A stretch of DNA of 48,825 nucleotides from the IMG/VR virus record IMGVR_UViG_3300042561_001716, positions 1 to 48,825 of that record; one strand, written 5' to 3'. Below are positions 17,880 to 24,878 of this stretch, piece by piece (the stretch's first letter is position 1; every line of letters begins with the position of its first letter). The position numbers and the translations under genes were made by a program. This DNA comes from a virus. The notes under the pieces were generated by a model. It saw only the letters and a list, made by a program, of their open reading frames with translations. It did not search any database and had not been told where the DNA came from.

Positions 17880-18061
17880 TTTTAAGGGTCAAGGATGGCT
17901 TCAATCTCAATAATCATCTTTACCTGACCAAAAAAGCTGGTATTGGAAATTATCTTTTGATATGCCACATACCACAGCTACAAATCCAAGGCTTGAAATT
18001 AGATCCTTGCGTTGAGTCGCTAAGAGTCGAAAAATGGCTAAAAACTTATTTTAAGGACTGA
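17867..18061 (+). CDS. Small hypothetical protein
   Basis: A 64-residue protein from the ATG at 17867 with AGGAAG just upstream. It begins MPLVILRVKDGFNLNNHL and has two Cys residues. It overlaps the interrupted small gene before it and lies 5 bases before the next gene. It belongs to the MoxR/VWA island; no family was recognised. Confidence 0.5.
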   Translation: MPLVILRVKDGFNLNNHLYLTKKAGIGNYLLICHIPQLQIQGLKLDPCVESLRVEKWLKTYFKD

Positions 18062-18066
18062 AAGCA

Positions 18067-18477
18067 ATGAATGATGAATTTCTAAAAAAAGCAATGGACT
18101 GGGCTTGTGCCAATAAGCCAGACGCAAGCATGAATCACAAAGCTGCTTTTGCTAATTCTGTCGCCTATTTCTGCTCCGGGTGGAGTGGCGGCTATGGCGG
18201 TCCATCTTTAAGGGAGCATTTTTGTTCTTGGGCATTAGCCGGAGATGAGGGACTGAATGACACAGCAAGCCTCAACGGACTGGCTATAACAATTCAGTTT
18301 CCCGACGGCAGACTACCTCGCGCTGGAGAATGGCAATTTGAGGAGGCGGTTAAATTTTGCGAACCTCTCTGCTTTGACCCCGCGGAGAAATACTTGAAAA
18401 CTTTGCTTCAAATTTCAGAAAAGGCGCACTGTTTTGACGACGACCCCGCAGATTTAGAGGTATTGCGGGGAAAGTAG
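18067..18477 (+). CDS. Hypothetical protein of the MoxR/VWA island
   Basis: A 136-residue soluble protein that starts 5 bases after the previous gene, with GGACTGAA upstream. It is rich in Cys, Gly and aromatic residues (FCSGWSGGYGGPSLREHFCS). The C-terminus is acidic. No domain was recognised. The overlap with the next small frame suggests coupled translation. Confidence 0.6.
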   Translation: MNDEFLKKAMDWACANKPDASMNHKAAFANSVAYFCSGWSGGYGGPSLREHFCSWALAGDEGLNDTASLNGLAITIQFPDGRLPRAGEWQFEEAVKFCEPLCFDPAEKYLKTLLQISEKAHCFDDDPADLEVLRGK

Positions 18478-18719
18478 TCAAACTTCCCAATGGGGGATAT
18501 TGCCTAAGCGGTGGCAGAAAGCTATCTCCTAAATTAATTGAAAATGTGCTGTCAGTGGCACGTATTCAAGAGGGAGAGAATATTTGCCAAGGCTTAAAAA
18601 ATCCCTACACAGTTTGTTGCAAATCTTTGTCTCCGCAAAATAGGACAGGATATTGCAAAAACCACCGAAGTCAAAACCCAGAGCAACAAAAGAGGGTGAA
18701 AAAAGCAAGAAGCAAATAG
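18462..18719 (+). CDS. Small basic Cys-containing protein without a standard start
   Basis: An open frame ending at 18719 encodes about 85 residues that look real (KVVKLPNGGYCLSGGRKLSP, then C-rich and Lys/Arg-rich segments). It contains no ATG, GTG or TTG until the GTG of codon 29, and a TGA closes the frame near 18433. It may use ATT at 18462 preceded by AGAGG, or it may be reached by a frameshift from the overlapping 136-residue gene. The six Cys residues suggest metal binding. It is the last gene before the island terminator. Confidence 0.4.
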   Translation: MAGKVVKLPNGGYCLSGGRKLSPKLIENVLSVARIQEGENICQGLKNPYTVCCKSLSPQNRTGYCKNHRSQNPEQQKRVKKARSK

Positions 18720-18721
18720 TT

Positions 18722-18748
18722 AAACCCGCCAGAAATGGTGGGTTTTTT
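18722..18748. terminator. Bidirectional terminator between the island and gpI
   Basis: The inverted repeat AACCCGCC/GGTGGGTT with a 6-base loop is followed by T6 on the plus strand and by a T-containing tract on the minus strand. It separates the plus-strand island from the convergent gpI gene. Confidence 0.85.
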
Positions 18749-18753
18749 ATTAC

Positions 18754-19320
18754 CTAACTTGGCTGGTACGAAGCCGTAATTTTGGCACTGATTATATACA
18801 TCCCTGCCAATGCCACGCCGTAAATTATTGGTACTCTACCACCTTCTTTAACAGTTGTTGACGTGCCACCAAATACCAATGATTTTTTATCTTCCTTAGC
18901 ATCGGGTGATTCTTGCCGTCCAAACAGGGAAGAAATACCACTCAGTAGCAAAGCACCTCCTGTTAATGCCAACGTGGTAGAACTTAATCCCAAAAACCCC
19001 ACACCCGCTAGTCCTAACCCTAGCAATGCCGCACCTGCAATAATCCGCCCAACTGTACCAGCACCAGCAATCACTGGCGTGATACGGATTGACTGGACTT
19101 TCTTGGAGATTGGGCATTTTAGATGCTCCTCGCCAATTTCCTGATACCCTACCTGGATCTGATAGGATACGCCACGATTGGCAGCTTCAAATAGGTAGTT
19201 AGCAAAATCTTTGAAGTTAGCCCGTAGTGCCGCCACAGCTTCGGCAACACTAGAAACATCAACGGTAATTTGCGGGGTGAAATAGTCCGCAAGTTCACCT
19301 TGTAAGTGAATAGTAATCAT
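18754..19320 (-). CDS. gpI-like tail tip assembly protein
   Basis: A 188-residue protein of the lambda gpI family. The N-terminal ubiquitin-like segment (IHLQGELADYF, VAEAVAALRANF) is followed by the diagnostic VQSIRITPVIAGAG motif. A glycine-rich hydrophobic stretch (AGAALLGLGLAGVGFLG) comes next, and the end is PIIYGVALAGMYIIS. gpI works in assembly of the tail tip and is normally encoded between gpK and gpJ. Here it is separated from gpJ by the MoxR/VWA island, and its start lies only 6 bases from the divergent gpM start. Confidence 0.85.
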   Translation of the reverse strand: MITIHLQGELADYFTPQITVDVSSVAEAVAALRANFKDFANYLFEAANRGVSYQIQVGYQEIGEEHLKCPISKKVQSIRITPVIAGAGTVGRIIAGAALLGLGLAGVGFLGLSSTTLALTGGALLLSGISSLFGRQESPDAKEDKKSLVFGGTSTTVKEGGRVPIIYGVALAGMYIISAKITASYQPS

Positions 19321-19326
19321 ACAGAC

Positions 19327-19674
19327 ATGACGGTTTACCCAATAATTCCCCTGACTCCCACATGGTCAAACTCAGAAACAGAAACCGCCGATATTGCCAA
19401 AACTAAATATGGTGAAACTGGCGTTGAACGTCGTACCACCAAGGGCATTAATACCATTAGCAGCGCGTGGGATATCAGTGTAAATATTATTAATTTTGCG
19501 GAAGTAGATGAATTTCTCAGGACGCGGCGGGGTTCACCATTCAGGGTGTCGCTTGATGGGGGCGTGACTGATGACGGGAAACTGTACATCTGTAAAGAGT
19601 GGACTATACAGCAGCAGGGTGTGACGGTAGCTGCTTTTAGCGGGAAATTTGAGCAGATCAGGAGGTTTTTGTAG
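19327..19674 (+). CDS. gpM-like minor tail protein (second of two)
   Basis: A 115-residue protein from the ATG at 19327 (MTVYPIIPLTPTWSN); a GTG at 19306 would overlap gpI. The block KYGETGVERRTTKGINTISS, a following Trp, and LRTRRGSPFRV match the gpM tail tip pattern. It is divergent from gpI with a 6-base gap and no clear ribosome site on either side. In lambda, M precedes L; here an accessory block lies between them. Confidence 0.65.
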   Translation: MTVYPIIPLTPTWSNSETETADIAKTKYGETGVERRTTKGINTISSAWDISVNIINFAEVDEFLRTRRGSPFRVSLDGGVTDDGKLYICKEWTIQQQGVTVAAFSGKFEQIRRFL

Positions 19675-19711
19675 AGAGTGAAAATATTTTAGAGATACGG
19701 ACACTTTTCTA

Positions 19712-19740
19712 TTGACAAGGACAAAATACTGTGTAAATAT
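19712..19740 (+). promoter_or_regulatory. Divergent member of the repeated promoter family
   Basis: CTATTGACA at 19709-19717 and TATATAAATGTGAG near 19738 match the ends of the promoter family at 28475, 29419 and others with the same spacing. The spacer between them differs, so it probably lacks the shared operator. Confidence 0.6.
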
Positions 19741-19808
19741 ATAAATGTGAGGCAAGGGGAGCAAGCCCAAGCCACACAGTAAACTTTAGTTTCAAGAGGA
19801 ATTATATC

Positions 19809-20312
19809 ATGGGAATCCTAAAAAATAGAGGTGCTGTTAAGTGGACACCCGCGCCAGAGCTAAAATCCAAAGTCGCCACCAAAATCAAAAATGAATTATT
19901 GTCGCCTGATTTTGTAATTCAAGCCCAAAATGAGGATGAAGCTAAAAGTTATGCAAAAGATGCAGTGGTGGAAGCGTGCAGGTCTGTATTTGTTGTTGAT
20001 TTAGGTATTTCTCAAGAGGAGCAACTATACAATAGAGCATGGCTGATTCTCAAAAAATGGGCTAATGGGGATGATGAATCTTATTGCTACACTGAGGCAG
20101 AAGAGGAAAATCCCATCGCAGAAAATGACAGGGAAGATGCAATTCATTATATTGAATCCTTGGATTTTATAGGCTCTGAAAAGCAAATTAAATGGGCTAA
20201 ATCCATCGCTTTAAATGCAGTTGATGAAATTGCAATTGCTCTAAAAAATAACAAGAAAATCCCTACATCTGCTAAGTGGTGGATTGAAAATGAAAGCAAT
20301 ATTTCATTATGA
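19809..20312 (+). CDS. Hypothetical protein with a C-terminal 'SEKQIKWA...AKWWI' segment
   Basis: A 167-residue protein preceded by AAGAGGAATT. The N-terminus is basic, the middle acidic. The C-terminus (GSEKQIKWAKSIALNAVDEI, then SAKWWIEN) resembles a segment seen at the end of many small phage and plasmid proteins of unknown function. It overlaps the next gene by 4 bases (ATGA). It has its own promoter at 19712, so it is a cassette between gpM and gpL. Confidence 0.6.
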   Translation: MGILKNRGAVKWTPAPELKSKVATKIKNELLSPDFVIQAQNEDEAKSYAKDAVVEACRSVFVVDLGISQEEQLYNRAWLILKKWANGDDESYCYTEAEEENPIAENDREDAIHYIESLDFIGSEKQIKWAKSIALNAVDEIAIALKNNKKIPTSAKWWIENESNISL

Positions 20313-20563
20313 CTAGGAAATCGGAGAGCATAACGCTCTCTGTCACCGAAGAAGATAAAGCCGAACTTGAAAATATAGCATTAGAGTTCGGCTGTACGTG
20401 GGGAGAAGAAAAGCCCAATATTTCCAAATTAATAAAGCAGATAGCTAAACGCGAGCTACTGCTTTCAAAATCAGACAAACCCGCAAAACAGAAACGCGCA
20501 TTGATCAAAAATGCGATCGCCAGCATTCAAGATGCGCTAACAATTTTACTGGAGTTAATTTAA
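20309..20563 (+). CDS. Small ribbon-helix-helix-like protein
   Basis: An 84-residue protein. The first 50 residues (SESITLSVTEEDKAELENIA, then NISKLIKQIAKREL) look like a small DNA-binding domain of ribbon-helix-helix type, common in cyanobacteria. The C-terminus ends ALTILLELI. The last 15 codons occur again in a truncated copy at 21391-21438. It is translationally coupled to the upstream gene by a 4-base overlap. It may regulate the cassette. Confidence 0.6.
   Translation: MTRKSESITLSVTEEDKAELENIALEFGCTWGEEKPNISKLIKQIAKRELLLSKSDKPAKQKRALIKNAIASIQDALTILLELI
20532..20557 (+). repeat. Repeat A, copy 1 (3' end of the RHH-like gene)
   Basis: The 26 bases from GATGCGCTAACAATTTTAC to GGAGTT recur at 21406-21432. 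They lie at the end of the RHH-like gene. Confidence 0.8.
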
Positions 20564-20590
20564 TGAATACATACCATATTGTGTACGCAT

Positions 20591-20655
20591 AAAATGCCAA
20601 TTATTAGCAATCTCCTATCCCTCAACCCCGAGTCACCGATAGAACTGTTTGAAAT
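20591..20655 (+). pseudogene. Duplicated 5' fragment of gpL (repeat B, copy 1)
   Basis: About 65 bases from AAAATGCCAATTATTAGC to GAACTGTTTGAAAT are identical to the start of the intact gpL gene at 21654-21718. After that the sequence changes abruptly to the promoter of the next cassette. It encodes only the first 20 residues of gpL. Confidence 0.85.
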
Positions 20656-20685
20656 GGTTTTTGTAAAATATTTTCTGCTTTGCAC

Positions 20686-20714
20686 TTGACAGATATTTCT
20701 GTTTTGTGTATACT
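20686..20714 (+). promoter_or_regulatory. Promoter of the 20742-21363 gene pair
   Basis: TTGACA at 20686-20691, a 17-base spacer and TATACT at 20709-20714 form a good sigma-70-type promoter. It lies immediately after the duplicated gpL fragment. Confidence 0.75.
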
Positions 20715-20741
20715 AGATATATAAGCCAAGTGGAGAATAAA

Positions 20742-20966
20742 ATGACTAAACAGATTATTGAATTAAATGATTTTGCTCACATCACAATGGATGTTTGTGG
20801 CAGAGAAAGAGCATTAAGAAGATTTGACTACATAGAAAGACCTTTCCCTGCTAATCAACAAGATATGGCTGTTTTTGAGGAAGCTGGAAAAATTCTTGCT
20901 AAAGATGGTGAGATTATCCCTCATGGCTCTGGATTTCATGATCATCTATTAATTGTGGATGTCTAA
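20742..20966 (+). CDS. Hypothetical protein, first of a gene pair
   Basis: A 74-residue protein from the ATG at 20742, with GGAG 7 bases upstream. It is acidic and His-containing (GSGFHDHLLIVDV at the end). The next gene overlaps it by 8 bases, so the two are probably made together. The size and pairing recall toxin-antitoxin modules, but no motif supports that. Confidence 0.55.
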   Translation: MTKQIIELNDFAHITMDVCGRERALRRFDYIERPFPANQQDMAVFEEAGKILAKDGEIIPHGSGFHDHLLIVDV

Positions 20967-21363
20967 AATTAATCCTAAATCCCTGCAAAATCTGGTTGCA
21001 GGGAAAAACAAAAGACCTAACGCCGTTCGAGTTCATGCCAGATTGAACCCGGAAACTGTGGAATTAGCAAAACGAATCGGAGATGGTGAAATCTCCAAAG
21101 GACTAGATAAAATGGCTTCAATATATGCAGACGTATCTCTTGAAAATAAGCTATTTGAAGATGATTTAATTGATTGGTTGAATAACTGGTACGCGAATTT
21201 CACAGCCCCAAAAATAGCAGACCCCGATTATTGGTTTGAAAAAGCGACGTTAGCCTTGTCTGGTTTGAATTTCAAGCGGATGATGCTGCTAGGGGCAAAA
21301 GTCAATATTCCTGAATCTGACAGGAATTTAGCGATCGCTAAATGGTGGAAAACAATTAATTAA
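20959..21363 (+). CDS. Hypothetical protein, second of a gene pair
   Basis: A 134-residue protein from the ATG at 20959, overlapping the previous gene. The N-terminal half (RVHARLNPETVELAKRIGDG) looks like a small DNA-binding or repressor-type helix segment. The C-terminus (IPESDRNLAIAKWWK) resembles the end of the 167-residue protein at 19809. No function is assigned. Confidence 0.55.
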   Translation: MSKINPKSLQNLVAGKNKRPNAVRVHARLNPETVELAKRIGDGEISKGLDKMASIYADVSLENKLFEDDLIDWLNNWYANFTAPKIADPDYWFEKATLALSGLNFKRMMLLGAKVNIPESDRNLAIAKWWKTIN

Positions 21364-21390
21364 TATCTTGACCTAAGCTTTCAAGATCCG

Positions 21391-21438
21391 CGCGCGTTAA
21401 TCAAGGATGCGCTAACAATTTTACTGGAGTTGATATGA
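21391..21438 (+). pseudogene. Truncated second copy of the RHH-like gene end
   Basis: These codons read RALIKDALTILLELI and stop, matching the last residues of the 84-residue protein at 20309-20563. No upstream part is present. The stop overlaps the next ATG (ATGA), which preserves the coupling that the ancestor probably had. Confidence 0.7.
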
Positions 21439-21608
21439 CAAAAACGCAAACGGAAGCGGTTGCATCCGTGATCGTAAACACCGCAAACGCACTAACAAAA
21501 GTCCAAAATACAGATCACCACCCGGAAATAAAATCAGAGATTCAAAGGCATTTGATTGATGTCCAGCAACAATCAATAGAATTTGCAAAGAAAATTTATC
21601 CAAACTAA
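21435..21608 (+). CDS. Small hypothetical protein
   Basis: A 57-residue helical protein (MTKTQTEAVASVIVNTANAL). GGAG lies 5 bases upstream of the ATG, and the ATG overlaps the stop of the truncated RHH-like remnant. At the first copy of the repeat the corresponding frame is lost. No family was recognised. Confidence 0.5.
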   Translation: MTKTQTEAVASVIVNTANALTKVQNTDHHPEIKSEIQRHLIDVQQQSIEFAKKIYPN

Positions 21609-21613
21609 ATTCC

Positions 21614-21635
21614 GCCCCGTAACAGGGGCTTTTTT
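21614..21635 (+). terminator. Terminator before gpL
   Basis: The GCCCC/GGGGC stem with a 6-base loop is followed by a T run. It ends the accessory cassette before gpL. Confidence 0.8.
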
Positions 21636-21653
21636 ATTGGCAATTCTAAAAAT

Positions 21654-21718
21654 AAAATGCCAATTATTAGCAATCTCCTATCCCTCAACCCCGAGTCACC
21701 GATAGAACTGTTTGAAAT
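21654..21718 (+). repeat. Repeat B, copy 2 (start of intact gpL)
   Basis: This is the second copy of the 65-base sequence at 20591-20655, here continuous with the full gpL gene. Confidence 0.85.
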
Positions 21719-22334
21719 TAGCAACTACAACCTGACCACACCCACGGAAACCCTCTTTATCTGCAATTATGCCGGGGTATCGTTTGAGGGACAGGAATAC
21801 GCCGCTATCGGCTGCGAGTCTGAGGGGTTTGATTTGATCGGACAGGGACCAATACCCACGCCACAGTTAACAGTCTCTAATATTGGGCGCGTGGTCAGCG
21901 AGTGGCTGCTACAATGTAAAACTTTGGCAAATTACCGACTAGAGGGAACAACGGTAAAACGCCGAATTACCCAAAGGCAATTTTTAGACGGCGGCGAAAA
22001 TGAAGGGGCATCAATCAAGGAATTACCCCAGCAAATATTTGTGATTGAACAGGTGACGGAAGAAACTTATATCGCTGTTAAATTCCGTCTTGGTTCACCA
22101 TTTGACGTTGAGGGTGTAACTTTGCCCGCCCGTCCCCTGCTGCGGTCGTGTTCATGGCGGTATCGTTCCGCCGAGTGTGGGTATTTGGGGGGCGGGTTCA
22201 CCTTAAATAATGTGGCCACATCTAATTCCGCGTTAGATCAATGCGCTAAGTCTCTAGCAGCGTGTGAAGTGCGATTTGGGAGTTATGTTGATCTGCCTTT
22301 TGGGGGTGCGCCTGGGTTGAATACTTATAGTTAA
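21657..22334 (+). CDS. gpL-like tail tip protein with four-Cys cluster site
   Basis: A 225-residue protein of the lambda gpL family. The N-terminal half (FEGQEYAAIGCESEGFDLIG, TPQLTVSNIGRVVSEWL) is typical. The C-terminal half has four Cys, at about 165, 174, 196 and 203 (spacing C-x8-C and C-x6-C), as in gpL proteins that bind an iron-sulfur cluster. gpL is part of the tail tip. Its first 65 bases are also present as a fragment at 20591-20655. The last 80 bases overlap a minus-strand gene. Confidence 0.9.
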   Translation: MPIISNLLSLNPESPIELFEISNYNLTTPTETLFICNYAGVSFEGQEYAAIGCESEGFDLIGQGPIPTPQLTVSNIGRVVSEWLLQCKTLANYRLEGTTVKRRITQRQFLDGGENEGASIKELPQQIFVIEQVTEETYIAVKFRLGSPFDVEGVTLPARPLLRSCSWRYRSAECGYLGGGFTLNNVATSNSALDQCAKSLAACEVRFGSYVDLPFGGAPGLNTYS

Positions 22335-22484
22335 AACAACTTTTGCACCTTCAATAGTGTCAAGTTGCCCAGTTTTACCGAAAGACATAGCATCTTCAAC
22401 GGCCATCTTTTGAATCACCTTAATTTTCTCGGTGAGTTCTTTTTCTTGCTTTCTGAGTTGAATTAAGAGCCTGAATGAGTCCAT
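22254..22484 (-). CDS. Small coiled-coil-like protein convergent with gpL
   Basis: A 76-residue protein with AAAGGGG 5 bases upstream of the ATG. It has a charged helical N-terminal half (LIQLRKQEKELTEKIKVIQK), and the last 27 codons overlap the end of gpL on the opposite strand. No family was recognised. Confidence 0.6.
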   Translation of the reverse strand: MDSFRLLIQLRKQEKELTEKIKVIQKMAVEDAMSFGKTGQLDTIEGAKVVLTISIQPRRTPKRQINITPKSHFTRC

Positions 22485-22625
22485 TTTACCCCTTTCAATG
22501 AATTGTGCGAATACCGTGAAACCGCCAAAAACCCTTACCAGTAAACCGTTCTAATAAAAATTGTTAAGCAACAGCCAATCTATTCGCATAAATCAGCATT
22601 GTAATAATGCAATTCTCGCATAAAT

Positions 22626-22661
22626 AAAACCGTCAGCAACGGGTGAAAACTGACGGTTTTT
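22626..22661 (-). terminator. Terminator of the 22685-23394 gene pair
   Basis: The stem AAAACCGTCAG/CTGACGGTTTT with a 13-base loop is followed on the minus strand by a T-rich tract. It lies just after the 180-residue gene. Confidence 0.8.
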
Positions 22662-22684
22662 GATGATTGCATATTTTTCTAGTT

Positions 22685-23230
22685 TCAAGCGGCATAAGCC
22701 AAGTCTAGAAGCGTGTCCAGAGTTTTCCGTGGCACTGGATTGGACACACTAAACTCTAGGTTTAATTCTTTGGCGCGTCGTCTGATTGTTGATATTGACG
22801 GTTTCCATCCTGTGTGTTTTTGCAGCCACAGCGGTACATCTTTGCCGGGCAATCCCTCAATCAAAATCGCATCACCTAAAGCCTCTTCTAACGCTTGTTT
22901 GCGGGTTTTGCCGTTTGATAATGGTATGGGAGAATTGAGCATTTTTACTATTTCGGGGAGAGCAATTTTCGTACCTACACCCTTGGGCTTGCCTCCCTTG
23001 GTTCTGATTGCCTGTTCGCGCTTCATGTAAGCAAGGCACATAATCCACAGGCAATGAGTTTTTGAAACAATGTTTTCCCCGTCCTTCCGGTTCGCTTTGC
23101 AGCGAAAGTCAGGGAAGTTGCAAATACTCTTCCATGCGTCCCATGTGCGGGACGCGATTGGAGCTTGATAGAGTTTTACGCACTCAGCGCGTACCCAACG
23201 CTCCGGGTATCCTTCAGGTTGATTATTCAT
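22685..23230 (-). CDS. Hypothetical protein with C-terminal helix-turn-helix-like segment
   Basis: A 180-residue protein from the ATG at 23230, which overlaps the stop of the upstream membrane protein gene (ATGA). It has WVRAECVKLYQAP near the start, a Lys/Gly-rich middle, and a HTH-like end (WLQKHTGWKPSISTIRRRAK). It may bind DNA. A longer frame from 23320 exists but the coupling favours 23230. Confidence 0.55.
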   Translation of the reverse strand: MNNQPEGYPERWVRAECVKLYQAPIASRTWDAWKSICNFPDFRCKANRKDGENIVSKTHCLWIMCLAYMKREQAIRTKGGKPKGVGTKIALPEIVKMLNSPIPLSNGKTRKQALEEALGDAILIEGLPGKDVPLWLQKHTGWKPSISTIRRRAKELNLEFSVSNPVPRKTLDTLLDLAYAA

Positions 23231-23394
23231 TGCTTTTGAATAATAAGTAAAGGATAAAAAGTAGCTATAAATAGTACAGCGATAAAGTATGGAAATGGCG
23301 ATTTTTTGGCGCTGTTCCATTCGTTTTGGCGAAATAACTCAAATATTGCAAGCAATAGCCCAACCGCAAGATAGATAAACAGGATTTTTGACAT
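23227..23394 (-). CDS. Small two-TM membrane protein
   Basis: A 55-residue protein with two hydrophobic segments (ILFIYLAVGLLLAIFELF and FIAVLFIATFYPLLII), typical of holin-sized or signalling membrane proteins. Its stop overlaps the next ATG by 4 bases. The size fits a holin, but no lysin gene is beside it, so this is only a suggestion. Confidence 0.55.
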   Translation of the reverse strand: MSKILFIYLAVGLLLAIFELFRQNEWNSAKKSPFPYFIAVLFIATFYPLLIIQKQ

Positions 23395-23417
23395 AAAATG
23401 ATGTGACTGGTAGGATT

Positions 23418-23819
23418 ATGGATATAGTTTACCCCAGATTCCTACCCATGACAACTACTACGCTAAAACCTTATCTAAGTTTAAAAATAACCGTGAACAT
23501 TGAGACTTTCTGCGAAAAATGGATACCTAAACTTTATGGATACCAGCCAGATGAATACGGCTATAAAAAATACTGTGTTATAGAGCTAGTAAATGTTATG
23601 GGTGGCGACGTTAGCGCGGATAACATTAAGAAACATTGGAAATGGAAGAACGGACAGACCGGATACCCCAAGATTGTGAACCAATTGCTAATGCACGTTG
23701 ACGCTAGATATTCAACAATTGAGGCTAACTGCGGTATTGAATGGTTATTAACTATACACAAAGCGGAACGAGAGCAACTTAAAAATAAAAATAGTGAAAA
23801 TTCTTCTGATCCTGGCTAG
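23418..23819 (+). CDS. Hypothetical protein
   Basis: A 133-residue protein from the ATG at 23418 (TAGGATT upstream); an ATG at 23448 is an alternative. It is rich in Tyr, Trp and Lys (WIPKLYGYQPDEYGYKKYC). The middle, LVNVMGGDVSADNIKKHWKW, looks like a helical DNA-binding region. No family was recognised. It ends before a terminator and may be separate from the ATPase operon. Confidence 0.6.
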   Translation: MDIVYPRFLPMTTTTLKPYLSLKITVNIETFCEKWIPKLYGYQPDEYGYKKYCVIELVNVMGGDVSADNIKKHWKWKNGQTGYPKIVNQLLMHVDARYSTIEANCGIEWLLTIHKAEREQLKNKNSENSSDPG

Positions 23820-23866
23820 CCACAAAATCCTAACGACTTTACCCCCAATTCCTACCCTTTCTATTG

Positions 23867-23889
23867 CCCTCTCGTTTGAGAGGGTTTTT
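23867..23889 (+). terminator. Terminator
   Basis: The CCCTCTC/GAGAGGG stem with a 4-base loop is followed by T5. It separates the 133-residue gene from the ATPase operon. Confidence 0.85.
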
Positions 23890-23920
23890 AATTGGGGTAT
23901 AAGCAAAAAGCGAGGGCATT

Positions 23921-24052
23921 ATGAAAAGCGACGCACTCTTGACCTTATTAATCTGTGTTCTGCTCCCAATTAGCGGAATCGTTGGTTTTAAAATGGCTCA
24001 AGATTTCCTATATCCTGCGGAAGTTGTAGAGGCTCAAAATGTCAGAAATTGA
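23921..24052 (+). CDS. 43-residue single-TM protein, first gene of the ATPase operon
   Basis: The ATG at 23921 is preceded by GAGGG. The N-terminus is hydrophobic (LLTLLICVLLPISGIVGF), so it is probably a small membrane protein. It overlaps the next gene by 14 bases. It starts a chain of closely packed genes that ends with the FtsK-like ATPase. Confidence 0.5.
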   Translation: MKSDALLTLLICVLLPISGIVGFKMAQDFLYPAEVVEAQNVRN

Positions 24053-24182
24053 GGTTTATCTGGTAGTCCGAAAATCCGATAAAGACGGATATACAGAATA
24101 CCAACTACAACAGCCTTTACCTTGGGCGCTGTTATCAAGTGCAATTAAACGGATAATCAGAAAATTGGTAGGTGAAAAATGA
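24039..24182 (+). CDS. 47-residue protein of the ATPase operon
   Basis: The ATG at 24039 lies within the previous gene and the stop overlaps the next ATG (ATGA). It reads MSEIEVYLVVRKSDKDGYTE and ends with a basic helix. No family was recognised, but the overlaps on both sides support it as a real gene. Confidence 0.5.
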   Translation: MSEIEVYLVVRKSDKDGYTEYQLQQPLPWALLSSAIKRIIRKLVGEK

Positions 24183-24709
24183 CAGTTGCAGATTTAGTTA
24201 AAAGTTTCATGAAAACAGAAATGTCCGTAGAGCAAGTTTGGGAGAAAACCCAATATATTTGCGGACAATACGGCATTGATCCTGCTGCTTTAGATGACGC
24301 GAATGCTCAATTTGTAGCAGGGGAAATTGATAAGGAAAATGCTGGTTTAGCAGTTATTGAAAATAACGGACAATTGGCAACAACTGAAGAAAATAATAGC
24401 AAGAAAGGTAAGAAGAAAAACGTCCCAACGAACACGTCCGCTAATTCTGATCCAATTGAAAGATTAATCCCAGTTATAAAGGATTTACACTCAACCGTAT
24501 CTGCCCAAACTGGAGCGATGAAAGACATAGTTCGCAGGAAGGTTGAGCAAAAGAAAAATTTAGCAGTAGAGGAATTGCTGTCATTAACCGACGGCATAAA
24601 TGAAGAAATTCTACTTGACTTCACCAAGGGGTTAGAAGCGAGGTCACAAGAAACACAATCCTTTCTTGAAAGATTTGAGGGGGCGTTTGACGAGGCTTGG
24701 GGAAGTTAA
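24179..24709 (+). CDS. Hypothetical helical protein of the ATPase operon
   Basis: A 176-residue hydrophilic protein. The N-terminus is helical (ADLVKSFMKTEMSVEQVW), the middle is Lys/Asn-rich (NSKKGKKKNVPTNT), and the C-terminal half is a long helix (KNLAVEELLSLTDGINEEIL). It may be a cytoplasmic partner or adaptor. It starts by 4-base overlap with the previous gene. Confidence 0.65.
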   Translation: MTVADLVKSFMKTEMSVEQVWEKTQYICGQYGIDPAALDDANAQFVAGEIDKENAGLAVIENNGQLATTEENNSKKGKKKNVPTNTSANSDPIERLIPVIKDLHSTVSAQTGAMKDIVRRKVEQKKNLAVEELLSLTDGINEEILLDFTKGLEARSQETQSFLERFEGAFDEAWGS

Positions 24710-24743
24710 TAGTGTTTCTAGTATTATCCGCCCATCAAATTGG

Positions 24744-24878
24744 ATGATACGCGCCACACTTATTCTTAGTTTCACGTTTACGGGAGCTTTTATTTATGCA
24801 ATTTCACAACCTCCCAGATATGTGGGAGGAAACAACTATCAAGAACCCACCAGTAACTACCGACAAGCCGATTGGTAA
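24744..24878 (+). CDS. Small membrane protein of the ATPase operon, start uncertain
   Basis: A frame with one TM segment (ATLILSFTFTGAFIYAISQP) and a polar tail. I use ATG at 24744; upstream TTG codons would lengthen it. It overlaps the next gene (from 24796) in another frame over 83 bases, so one of the two starts may be misplaced. Confidence 0.4.
   Translation: MIRATLILSFTFTGAFIYAISQPPRYVGGNNYQEPTSNYRQADW

Noticed and set aside
20742-21363. Toxin-antitoxin module
   Set aside because: Two small overlapping genes with one promoter fit the layout, but no toxin or antitoxin motif was recognised, so I left both as hypothetical.
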